From Neoceratodus forsteri (Eukaryota; Chordata; Ceratodontiformes; Ceratodontidae), in NCBI GenBank assembly GCA_016271365.2, contig CM057456.1, positions 666,397,501 to 666,461,500 of the forward strand: 64,000 nt of DNA. Direction: 5' to 3'. This document shows, piece by piece, positions 35,422-45,429 of the stretch (its first letter is position 1; every line of letters begins with the position of its first letter). The notes under the pieces are model-generated. The model searched no databases and was not told the origin of the DNA. It saw only the letters and a program-made list of their open reading frames with translations. A program made the translations under genes and the position numbers.

Positions 35422-36098
35422 CTCTCACCTGCAGTAACTGAATCTGGCCAGCACAGCCCACTGTTGCATATTTATAGCGCAACACATGCAAATTAGGAGT
35501 GGAGCAACTTTAATGACATGCAAATCGCGCCACTGCACCTTTGAATAGCTGATCATATGATTTGCATGTATCAGCTGAATATCGCGAATTTGCGCTTTGC
35601 GCTATATGGAAGAGTCGGCTGAGCCAATGGCGCAGATTTGTGCCTGTGTGGTATACTGCATTGCGCATGCCCAGATAGCTTACGCATGCATCTGTCATGC
35701 TGCAGACGTGCTGAGCGCGATAGGCAATTCAGGCCATGGCCACCATTGTGCCAGTGGCACTACAGCACTGGCCACTATATGGCACTGTGGCATTACTGCA
35801 CAATAGTCCACTGTGGCACTGGTACACAGCTGGTCGGTCGTGCAGGATACCTTTACATCAGATGGCGCTGTGCATAGCCTTGCATCATTGCTCATGACCT
35901 TGTGTATGCCCTTTTCCCCCTGGCGCTGTTCGCATGCCATGTGTACGTCCCTATTGTGCTGTCTGGTGACAGCGCTATGTGAAGTGACGGCGCTGTTCGA
36001 ACAGCGCGAATGGAGCCTGTGGTGGTCTATTGTGCAACATCTCCATGTGGGGTTACGGTGCAGCAGGGCGCCATATTGCCTGCTGTAAACTGGCTAAC
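35422..36098. other. Shared upstream region of the divergent Myb genes
   Basis: Non-coding text between the minus-strand Myb gene and the plus-strand Myb/SANT gene, about 0.7 kb. It is rich in gcgc and tgcgca words (for example 35590-35620 and 35990-36010), like the element ends, and may act as a bidirectional promoter. No TATA box is obvious beyond tttatagcgc near 35470. Confidence 0.5.
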
Positions 36099-37909
36099 AT
36101 GGCTAGGAGGAGGGCTGTGAGTTGGAGCCCACTGGAGGTGGCCAACCTGGTGGCCCTGGTAGAGCCCCACTTTGATGCACTCTATGGTGAGGCCCCCCCC
36201 TCACCATAGCAAGAACACAGGTGTGGCAGCAAGTGGCCACTGACCTGGTAGGGGTCACTGGATGGGGCCGGTCTGCTGAGCAGTGCCGGCACCGGTACAG
36301 TGACCTCTGCCGGAGGGAGCCAGACATGTTGGCCAGGCTGCGGGCACGTGCCAGGTGGGGCGTGGTGCCTAGGCCAGGTGAGTGTACCATCTATGCACCT
36401 GTATTCTCTGTAGGAGTGTGTGTGTGTGCTTTGCTGGCTGTGCATAGGTGACAGCTCGGACACGGTTGGCTGTGTCAGTGTGTGCAGCTGTGCGATGGAT
36501 GGTTATGGCTGTGTGGGCAGGCACTCTCACTGGGGCAGGGGGCAGTCTGCTTTTGAGTCACACTGATGTTTGTCTCCACATATGTCTCCCACAGGCCAGG
36601 ATGTGAGGATGCAGGGCTGGGGTGAGGAGGGCCGTGCCAGGGCCCTGGTGGCAGCAGGAGTCGCCCCCCGGATGCAGCAGCAGCAGCCGCAGCAACAGCA
36701 GCAAGAGCAACAGCAGCAGACACAGCTGCTTGAGCAATGTGAGTATCATGACTTCATGGATGCTACTGCATGCTGGGGGGGGAAGTCCACTAGCCCTGCA
36801 CAATACAACCATGCAGGACAGGGGAGGTCATAATTCCACTATACAAGACACTAGTGAGGCCCCACCTGGAGTACAGTGTACATTTCTGAGACCATACTCT
36901 ACGTAAGGACGTGAGTGGGCAGGGAAGGTTCAGAGGAGGGCAACAAAGATGGTGCATGGCTTGCATCATGCGTCCTATGATGACAGGTTGAAGGAACTGA
37001 ACATGTACTCCTGGAGGAGAGGGGGGAGAGGGATATGATAGAGACATACAGGTATCTTACAGGGGATCAGGGCAGGACACACTATTTTGAAGTGAAAAAG
37101 ATGTTCCAGGACTAGAGGGCATGGGATGAAGTTGGAGGGAGGACGATTCAGAGGACATGAGAAGGATTTCTTCACAGAGCGGGTGGTGGACAAGTGAACA
37201 CCCTCGCCAGAGGAAGTGGTGGGGCTGGAAACAATCACAGGATTTCAGAATGCACGGGACAGACATGAAGGAATTCTGGAGATCAGGGGTAAGGGGCAAC
37301 AGACTTCTAGGGAAACAAAGTGAACTTACAAGCTCATATGGACAGAGTGGGTTGGCCATAGGCCCTTATCTGATGACACTGTCTATGTATCTATGTATAT
37401 AGGCACGACACAGGTGACATGCATCACTGTCCAGTATCACAGCACGTCTGTGTATGCGTCACTGGTGGTCCAGGCATGCACTGGGCACATAGCTGTGTAA
37501 CTGGCATTGCACCACATTGCCACGTCACTGGACAGCCTTGTTTGTGCTGTGATGGACATGGGCAGTGTGTGTGTGCAGTGGTGCACATAGCTGGTGCCGC
37601 CTGTTTGTGATGGCCATGTGCATGTTCACTGTGGGTGGGTGCATGCCATCACAGGTGTGGGACATTGGCCTATATGGCTTGCAGGTTGGGTGGTGTTCAG
37701 GGTCGTGGTCAGTCACAGCCATTGACTGTGTTCCCATTTTCCTAGGCCTCGAGGTTCTCAGGAGGATGGCATGCGATCTTCGGCGCCTCACACAACTTGG
37801 ACTCGAGAACCAGGCGATCCTGCAAGCCATCCGGCACCATGGAGTTCGGCAGAGGCAGCACAGGACGGTGCGCCAGCAGGGGGAGGACCAGCAGCCGGCT
37901 GGGCCATAG
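36099..37909 (+). CDS. Second Harbinger-borne Myb/SANT-like gene, three exons
   Basis: Exon 1 (36099-36377) starts MARRRAVSWSPLEVANLVAL, the first Myb helix. After a C8 run at about 36190 with one base missing, the frame resumes as VWQQVATDLVGVTGWGRSA and EQCRHRYSDLCRREPDML, the recognition helix. Donor CCAG/GTGAGT. Exon 2 (36595-36738) holds QDVRMQGWGEEGRARAL and a Gln-rich run from CAG repeats, phase 1 out (CAAT/GTGAGT). Exon 3 (37746-37909) gives LEVLRRMACDLRRLTQLGLE and a basic Gln-rich end, stop TAG. All splice phases agree. The plan (split Myb domain, linker, helical C-terminus) matches the five-exon gene around this element. The missing C would disable it, unless it is a sequencing error in a homopolymer. 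Confidence 0.72.
36825..37402 (+). mobile_element. CR1-like LINE 3' fragment inside a Harbinger intron
   Basis: Text translates to LVRPHLEYSV, then RRATKMVHGLHHASYDDRLK and, later, RGHEKDFFTERVV in shifted frames; these are reverse-transcriptase C-terminal motifs of CR1-type LINEs. It ends with a tctatgta repeat. It is inserted in intron 2 (36739-37745) of the second Myb gene, so it arrived after the Harbinger gained that gene or together with it. Confidence 0.82.
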
Positions 37910-38689
37910 CCTACATTAACCTTCCCACTTCTCCCATCCCTACCACCCTGCCTTCCCTCTCCAAGGTTTTAATCCCTTCCCCTTGAACACCCCTACCTTG
38001 TACCCGTCCCCCCCTTGTAAATAGTTTCTCTTGGTTTTGTTATTTAATATTTTAAATATACATTTCTATTTTGATATGAATACTGTGTTGGTCTCTGATT
38101 TGCAGCTGGCTATGGGTGCTCAGTTGCAGGGGTGTACATGCCATCTGGGGTGGTCTGGTCCTGGGTGTGTGTGCGTGTGTTTGCATGGGGAGGTATCTCC
38201 AGCATGGCCGTGACTTTCTGTTGGTCTTGCTGCCTGCTGCCACCTACTGCTGGGTGCACAGGGTTTCATCTTGGCTTGTAGGCTCTGTGCTGCACGGGGT
38301 TGATGTGTGCTGGGGATGCATGGTTTCCTGCAGTGCCAGTCACTGCACATAGGTGGTGTCTTTTGGGTCACAGCAGGTGTGTGTGCAGTCGGGGGCTGCT
38401 GTGCACTGTGGTTGTCAACCCCTGTGTGTGGCACTCAGCATGCCAGTGGTTGTGCTGGGTGTCATAGCCCGCTTATGCTGTGTTGGCTTGTCCCCATGGG
38501 CCAGTAGATCATCCGTCACACCCCAGTGATGCTGTGCTTGGGGTGCAGGTGTGTGTGGGTTCTGCAGTGTGTTCCTGCGCCCATGTGTGGCATGGCTGGC
38601 GGTGGGTCCAGCCTGCCTCCCTGGATGTGCAGTTCCATTGCTCTGGGGAGGCTCTGCTTGCGCTATGGCAGTTTGGAATGCTCAGCTGA

Positions 38690-38902
38690 GCTGCCCTGGT
38701 TGCTCCATAGCGCAATATTTTGGCTCAGCTTCTCCTTCCTGGTTGCGCGATGGCGCAGTATGTGCGATATTCAGACGTTGGTTGCTTGCGCAATTTGCTC
38801 TGCTCCATGTTTGAATATTGCACCTGTTGCGCATTTGCGCAACTGGTTTGCACTTGCTCCTGCTGTTGCGCTCATTTTGAGCGTAGTTTGAATATCTGGG
38901 CC
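38690..38902. promoter_or_regulatory. Right subterminal tgcgca cluster of the Harbinger
   Basis: Words such as ggttgcgcgatggcgcag, gcttgcgcaatttgc and ctgttgcgcatttgcgcaac lie within about 210 bases of the right tip, mirroring the left end. They are probably binding sites for the Myb-like proteins or the transposase (inferred). Confidence 0.55.
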
Positions 38903-38905
38903 ATT

Positions 38906-39587
38906 ATCTCCACACAAATGAAAAATTACACCCTACATACTGAAGTGGCACACACACTGACACTTTTGTCACAATTTTACCACAAAAATATTTAAAACAA
39001 TTTTTTTCATTTTAACTTGCTAGCATTAACATGCCATGAGCTCAGCACTGCTCCTCATAATCAGTACTTCTGTCAACTGTCTCTTATTTGCTCTGGCTTC
39101 ACTCCTGCCACCGTAAAGCATTTAGAGATTTTTTTTTGTTAACACAATTCCGCTTCTGCTTACAGCAGCAATGGCATTTCCTGTGTCTCATGTACATTTC
39201 CCTGAGCACCCATTTGTGCTGCTATGCTCAACAGCCAGCACTGTGGTGTTGCAAAGAAAAGTATAACTGCACTGTAAGACAGGGGTTTCACAAAGGTACC
39301 CCCACACACAAAAAAAACCCAAACGAGGAACACAACTAAGCTGAGCTTGGCGGCGGGGGGTATGTTTCAACAACCAAGGAGGGACATGCTGCACACTCCA
39401 ATAGAAAGGATAAAAAAAGTGAGAAATGCTTCTCTGCTGTCTGCTGGTAACTTCTAGTACGTATACCAGTAGAAAGACTACTTTACTAGCAAAGCAACTA
39501 TGACTTCATTTTTAGTCATTTTATTTACTATTTTTTGATTTCTTAAATATTACTAAAACGTCTTTACATACAGACCATTTTCTAAGT
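38906..39587. other. Intron 3 remainder, no gene seen
   Basis: AT-rich text right of the Harbinger element, with short frame-random ORFs only. Confidence 0.45.
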
Positions 39588-39740
39588 GCAATAATACTCT
39601 ACAGGGTAGTTGTTATGGGCAATACCAGACCTTCCAGGGGCTATAAGGCCCTCCACCTGTGGCGTCAGGCCTCAGTACGCCCCTGGGTGGTCTGGTATTG
39701 CCCAATATTGCCCACCCTGTTGGGTATTCTTGCTTGCATA
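39588..39740. repeat. Foldback MITE, core family C, copy 2
   Basis: Left arm gggcaataccagacc pairs exactly with ggtctggtattgccc on the right. The loop region contains cctgtggcgtcaggcctcag, the family core. Outer flanks aagtgcaataatactctaca and the right-hand accctgttgggtattcttgc are also inverted. Confidence 0.8.
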
Positions 39741-40067
39741 GGTACTATGGGTGTCATAGGGTATGAGAATGGTTACTGTACATTTGTGGTGTTATAAATT
39801 CTTCTTGTATCTAGTTTGTATAATGCTAGAGAATGTGCAGACCTATTTGAGGCATCTGATTGCTGAAACACTTCTGTAGCTGGGCATCTATCAGATAATA
39901 GACACAGACATGTGTCTGTGTGTGCATGTGAATAGTTACAGTGAATAGTGCATAGTTTTTAAAGTATATTCTGATGGTGGCTTATGAAGTGTTTTATCAT
40001 AAAAAAATATATTTATCGTGTTTTTAAAAGAAAGTTTTGTGTTAGTTATTTTTGCTCAAAGTGAGAT

Positions 40068-40210
40068 ATTTTCAAGCACAATAATACGTTCCAGGGTGGG
40101 GGCATGGGCAGTAGAGGGCCATCCAGGGGTTATAAAGCTATGTGCCTGTGACGCCAGGTGCCATCACACTCCTGGGTGGTGCAGTATTGTACAATAGCAC
40201 TTATGATGTC
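40068..40210. repeat. Foldback MITE, core family C, copy 3
   Basis: Starts aagcacaataatacgttcca like copies 1 and 2. The core reads gcctgtgacgccaggtgcca, a diverged version of the family core. Arms gggccatccagggg and cctgggtggtgcag are only partly complementary, so this copy is older. Confidence 0.68.
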
Positions 40211-40636
40211 AGCTATGATTGCTTGCTTATTAGTTATATAGTTGTTATGTTTTAAACAGGTACTCAGGATGAGATTTCAACTGTGTTATGTATCCAATAT
40301 ATACTTAGTCAGAAAGTGGTATAAGAAGAAGTATTAATGTATGTGTTTAGTATTGCTATAGGTATTCATGTGTAAAGGTGTTTTATCAGTGAGAAACTAT
40401 TACAGTCTGTTAATATGAAACAACATGATTGCACATAGATGTAGATTATTTAATTTAGTATTCCAATTAGTGGATCAGCTGTGTGTGTTCTGTGATTTAC
40501 TGAAACAGTACATAGTATGCCACATATGAAGACTGAGGAATTTAAACAACTGATTCTTGCGATATGTATGTTCGTGTATGCAGACGTTGCTATTGAAACA
40601 TGAATGGCTTATTTTGTTTAACTGTGTTTTTCATAG

Positions 40637-40793
40637 GATGAACCATCTGCAGAGGGTGCTGCTGGAGGGGAAGACTCCACAGAGGGGATAGAAATTGTTG
40701 AGATTGAGCCCTCTGTGGAGGAGATGCCACAATCTCCATCAGCAGGTCATCCTTCGTCACCTGCAGGTCCAGGTGGGCCTCCAGCTGAGGAAC
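40637..40793 (+). CDS. Myb/SANT-like protein, exon 4 (acidic Pro-rich linker)
   Basis: The acceptor gtgtttttcatag and donor GAAC/GTGAGT bound 157 bases, phase 0 in and phase 1 out. The translation DEPSAEGAAGGEDSTEGIEI continues into an acidic stretch (VEIEPSVEEMPQSPS) and a Pro/Gly-rich end. Low complexity and strong negative charge suggest a disordered linker or activation-type segment. There are no stops, and the exon sits in AT-rich intron DNA, which makes a chance open frame unlikely. Confidence 0.7.
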
Positions 40794-42322
40794 GTGAGTA
40801 CTTCTTATATACTTTGTGCTTTTATTATTAAAGATTAGTATGAGGTGTTCACAATATTGATACTTTCAGACATAGTATCACTGCAGTTACTTTACAGTCC
40901 CAGTTCAAAATGTTGTACCTTGACACAGTAACTTGGTATTACAGGTTTATCATACTGTAGTAAGAAACAATGTTGGGTCTGATTTTTCAATTAGACATCA
41001 CAGCATGGAGTTATGAAACAGTTAGATAGGAGTATCACATAACAGAATTGCATCTGCTGGGAGTATGCAGTGCTTAATCAGCATGTCTAGCTTTATGTAT
41101 CAGTAATGGTCATCTTTTTTTTTTTTTATCTATTGTGTATATGGAGAGGCCTGAATAAAAGTAATAGGTAGGTTGTATATGTATAGTTTACACATTTTTC
41201 TTAGATGGAGAATCTACGTGTCATCTTCAATATTTTGTATTAATAAATCCAACAAGGGATACAGAATGTGCTACAATTGTGCATTATGTTAATTGAGTGC
41301 CTAATGGTAAACTGTATGGATTTTATTAAATGCCATATGTGTTTTATCTCTGTCTATGGAAGAAGTTCAATACATAGACAATGGTGTGTGGGTAAGTATA
41401 GATAGATAGACAGTAGTAAATGTTTTTTCCTCTTCAGTGGTGTTTACTTTACTGTGTATGTTCAATGTTTGCATCTTTAATATGTAGTTAGGTTGTGAAA
41501 CACTGTCAGAGACTGATGAATGTGTGCATTTAATATTGGATACATACATCTCAAGGATTTGTAAGAGATGGCACAGCACTACAGTGATGGTAATTATCAA
41601 AGTGGTATGTGTTACCATTTGAGATATTGAGTAACTACGTCTCAGTTGCACCATAGTATCTCTGACTTACACTGAAATGCTGTTGTCACAGATCAGATGG
41701 TAATAGAGTGTGGTACAGTAGTATTCACTTTTTGAATAGACAATATATCTGCACATGTAATGGGGGGTTGCTGGTGTTCTTACTGGTCAAATTTCAAACA
41801 TCGTTTGTGGTTGAACTACTTTCCAACTGCTGTTAAATGAATTTATATAAAAGGTGTTTACTGCTGGGTGTTACTGTATATCATAGTGACAGTTGTTGCA
41901 CTGTGCACATGTCATTCAACATGATAGCATACTGCTGGGCAGTGTTACAGCTGCAACAATGAAGATGTGATGATTTTTCTTAATTGTAGACATGTTGTAC
42001 ATACTTGACATATGCTGATTTATACACTACTTTAAGGGATACCGAGAATAGAGAACTATTGTTGAGTTGAGAGAATGTGTGTAGATACAATATGTGTAGT
42101 ATTATTCTATATATTTCATGCTGAGGGGACATGTGTATATAGGGGAAAGTGATAACTCTTAAGTCTACTAATTTATTTAATTGTTAATGGAATACATTGC
42201 AGTACTCTAGAAATGTTATATATATTGTTAACATACAGTTTCAGTGGCCTATTTTACAAAAGACCAGTATGGTTCCATCTACTAATATCATTTTTCTTGT
42301 TTTTTTTCTTTTGTCTATGCAG
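40794..42322. other. Intron 4, no gene seen
   Basis: AT-rich intron with a T-run near 41116. It ends in a long polypyrimidine tract (tttttttcttttgtctatgc) before AG at 42321-42322. Confidence 0.6.
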
Positions 42323-42885
42323 GGCAACTTGCCGTTCTCAATAAGATCAGTCACACCCTCAATCAGCTGCTCGAGGCTGTGTGGAGTGGCAACAAGACTG
42401 CTGCTGAACATTCCCATGACTCTGCAGCAAAAATGAACTACCTAGTAGGGCAGGTGGGTGAAATTATTCAGCAGGGCGGACAGATTATTGATTTGCTGCA
42501 GTGTCATGGGCGTGTAGGGCATGCGGTGTTAGTTGCCACTCGTGGGCTTGAGCAGAGCAACAGGGGCCTCACCAAAGCAATCGAGTCATTGAGGGACTTG
42601 GAGGAGGCCTCTGTTGCTTCACTTGAGTCTACACATGGTCTCATGGAGTGGCTCGCTGAGAACCAGCTGGAGGCCACAGAAGCAATCCACCAGCTTCTGC
42701 ACCAGGACCTGCAACACCTAGAGGATGACCAGCCCTCTAAACAACCTCAGCATGAGCTCCTCGAAGGTGCCTCTCCAACATCTCCATCAAAAGCTGCTAC
42801 AGAAGAGGGGCACCTAGCTGCACCTTACCCTGACCAGACTTTCACTTCCTTGACACCGTTGCCTTCCCAAGTCCCCACAGCTTGA
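42323..42885 (+). CDS. Myb/SANT-like protein, last exon (helical C-terminus)
   Basis: Enters in phase 1 from exon 4, codes for about 187 residues and ends with TGA at 42883-42885, with no internal stop. QLAVLNKISHTLNQLLEAVW begins a long region of heptad-like leucines (about 130 residues, to QLLHQDLQHLEDD), probably coiled coil for self-association. The tail is Pro/Ser/Thr-rich. The same kind of leucine-rich end (EVLRRMACDLRRLTQLGLE) closes the Harbinger gene at 37.9 kb. The function is unknown; a DNA-binding, oligomerising nuclear protein is the plain inference. Confidence 0.75.
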
Positions 42886-43660
42886 GTGGCCAGCACCTCT
42901 GCATCACTCCTGGACACTTCTTTGTAAATAGTTTGTGAAGGTCACAATATATTTCAAGTTCTTTTAACCTACCATTCCTTTATTTATTTAGTGTGACGTA
43001 ACACTTTTACTTATTTTACATGCCTTTAATTTTATGTCTTATTTATTTTTTTATTTATTCCTTGTATTTAAGTTCTTTGTATATATATTTATGTCTGGGT
43101 TTCAGTCAATTTTTGTACAAAAAAGTTTTATATTTTTCTACAAAAAAATATTTTTAGAAACAGTTTAAATTTTGCAAATATTTGTCTCATTATTATTATA
43201 ATAGATATGTATATTGTTGAGTTATTGGCTAGTGTAGTTGTGGGTTATTACTTCTGTGACAGTTAAGTGACCACCAGTGTCACACCAAGGAGATGGTTTG
43301 TATGAAAGGGACACATTGTTAATGCTGTTGGTTTGCTTTGTGTTACATTGTGTGCTTGCATTAGTGGGTCAGACGCTACTATCTACTTCTAAAATTTCTG
43401 TGTCTTACTGAACCATTTGTTTTGCTTTCTGTATTTTAATTGTACAGACAGCAGATAAAATGGAACAGAAATTGTTTGAAGTATTTAGAAATAGTTATGA
43501 TTGTCTCAACAGCAATCACATGAATGGATAGTGTAATACAAAGATGATCTCTCAAGATGGGTATTGGATAGTGTATTGAACAGTGCATAGGTAAGGTAAC
43601 TTTTACTTTAAGGTGTGGTAAGAGAAACAGCAGTTGTTTTCCTCAAAAAGTAAGGAAATT
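42886..43660 (+). other. Probable 3' UTR and downstream sequence of the Myb/SANT gene
   Basis: Directly after the stop lies ttgtaaatagtttgtg (about 42922). The same word ttgtaaatagtttctc follows the stop of the Harbinger gene (about 38014). tgtaaata fits the known Pumilio binding site. AT-rich sequence follows, with no clean AATAAA signal that I can single out. Confidence 0.45.
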
Positions 43661-43803
43661 AACTGCAAAAAAAACTGCATTAATGCAAGAGTTAGGGTTC
43701 TTTTGCAGCGTAAAAAGTGAGGATATCTGCTAGGGTTTCCAACCCTAACTCCGTTCCCAACCAACATGACTCAACCCCCCAAGCCCCCATTCTCACTGGC
43801 ACG

Positions 43804-43804
43804 T

Positions 43805-43842
<38 letters not shown>
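43804..43842. repeat. (CA)n microsatellite
   Basis: About 20 CA units in the left arm of the inverted repeat. Confidence 0.95.
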
Positions 43843-43847
<5 letters not shown>

Positions 43848-44957
43848 CACACAACTATAGGGGCTGTACAAGGAAATACAACCAATCACACAGACCCGAT
43901 CTCCGCAAACACATACACAGAGTGCAACCTGTTCAGAAGAGGGTAAACAAAATGGTACAGGGTGTGTAGCAGCAAAGATACAAGGAGAAAGAGTAAACCA
44001 TCTTTTACATTTATGGCCTTTAGAATGTACAAAAGGATAGAATTTCTCAGAAAATACCAAAACAGAAGAGCAAACTAGGGCAATAACATAGGACTTCTTT
44101 GAGAAAATGTGTTTTTATCAATTGGCATGAACAGTTAATATACATATATATGTTATTTTCAGGACTGAGCTACAAGTTGTAATGTGTTAAGTCAGTTAGT
44201 TACAGTGAAACTATCGCTATTCTGCTTCTGAGAATTACATTTTGGTCTGCTCTATTGGATGTATAAATGTCATTTACAAATCACAAAAGTGATCTGTAGA
44301 ATACAGAGGCATTTCTCTTGAAATGGAGACTCATGTGTCGCAGTTCAATGAATGGTCTCTGCCTGTCATAATACTGCTTCTTGCCAGAGTAATTGAAACA
44401 ACATTCTGCTCAGGCCTCAAATGGTCCTGAATACTGTTTAGGGCAATGAGCAGTGTACAAAATAATAAAGTCTGTCTTGCTGTATTGCAGTCACATGTTA
44501 GGATACTACTAAAATAACTAAAATAACAGATTTTCCATGCAGATAGAAACATTCATGTAAGAGATTCATTTGAGATCAGGTAAGCAATTACTGTATAGTA
44601 ACACTGGACATTTAATATCTCATCAACAAGGTAAAGATTGTAGTTAATCAACATGTTACTTCGTGCTGATGTTGACTAGAATAGTCTTATGTCTTATTAA
44701 TTCTACAATTGTAGCAGTTCTCATTAGTCTACAACATTGTCAAGAAGCCTGATACATACATTCAGAAGCCTGTGTGTCATTAAATTGTGTTTGACATTAT
44801 GTATAAAGCAATGGTTTACTCTCTCTGCTTGTATCTTTGTTGCTGCACACCCTGCGTCATTTTGTTTACCCTCCTCTGAACAGGTTGCACTCTGCGTATG
44901 TGTTTGCAGACATCGGGTCTGTGTGATTGGTTGTTTCCTTGTACTGCCCCCATAGTT

Positions 44958-44962
44958 GTGTG

Positions 44963-44997
<35 letters not shown>
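44958..44997. repeat. (GT)n microsatellite
   Basis: About 19 GT units in the right arm of the inverted repeat. Confidence 0.95.
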
Positions 44998-45000
<3 letters not shown>

Positions 45001-45148
45001 TTCTGCCTGTGTGTGTGTGTGCGCCAGTGGGAATGGGGGCTTGGGGGTTGAGTCATGTTGGTTGGGGGCCGGAATTAGGGTTGAAATCCTAACATGAATT
45101 TCTTGCTTTTTAAGCTGCAAAAGAACCTTAACTCTTGCATTAACACAG

Positions 45149-45150
<2 letters not shown>

Positions 45151-45195
<45 letters not shown>

Positions 45196-45250
45196 TATAC
45201 ACAAACACATACGTATACATATACATATATACACACACACACATATATCT
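45151..45250. repeat. (TA)n / (CA)n compound microsatellite
   Basis: A TA run followed by imperfect acac and atac runs, directly outside the right arm of the inverted repeat. Confidence 0.92.
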
Positions 45251-45429
45251 ATATAAACAATGGTGAGGGGAGTGCACATGGCACAGCGCAGAGCTAACAG
45301 TACTAGTCTTATCAGTTGAGGGCGTCAGAGGGGAAATATTAACACTAATGGATGAACTAACAGACCATTGTTTTGACTACTGGAAGTCAATAATTCCTCC
45401 TGAGAAGTCAGGTTTTCCCATTACACTGT

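Larger units (their letters stand above)
30682..38902. mobile_element. 8.2-kb PIF/Harbinger transposon with three genes
   Basis: Terminal inverted repeats ggcccagatattcaaa are identical at both tips, and att flanks both sides (30679-30681, 38903-38905), a 3-bp target duplication as expected of PIF/Harbinger. Inside are a HARBI1-like DDE transposase (+), a Myb-like gene (-), a second Myb/SANT gene (+) and a CR1 fragment. Both ends have dense tgcgca words. Base composition is much richer in GC than the surrounding introns, and decay is light (a few frameshifts), which suggests fairly recent arrival. It sits in intron 3 of the five-exon Myb/SANT gene in the same orientation as the transposase. 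Confidence 0.9.
43676..45145. mobile_element. Long inverted repeat element with CA/GT runs in its arms
   Basis: The arm 43676-44010 is an inverted copy of 44805-45145: gcattaatgcaagagttagg pairs with ccttaactcttgcattaaca, and acatacacagagtgcaacct with aggttgcactctgcgtatgt. The CA run at 43804-43842 lies opposite the GT run at 44958-44997. The spacer of about 0.8 kb shows no gene. It looks like a non-autonomous DNA transposon with long terminal inverted repeats; no target duplication was found. Confidence 0.7.

Noticed and set aside
43766..45297. Open frames rich in Thr-His or Val-Cys
   Set aside because: Translations of CA/GT and TA microsatellites.
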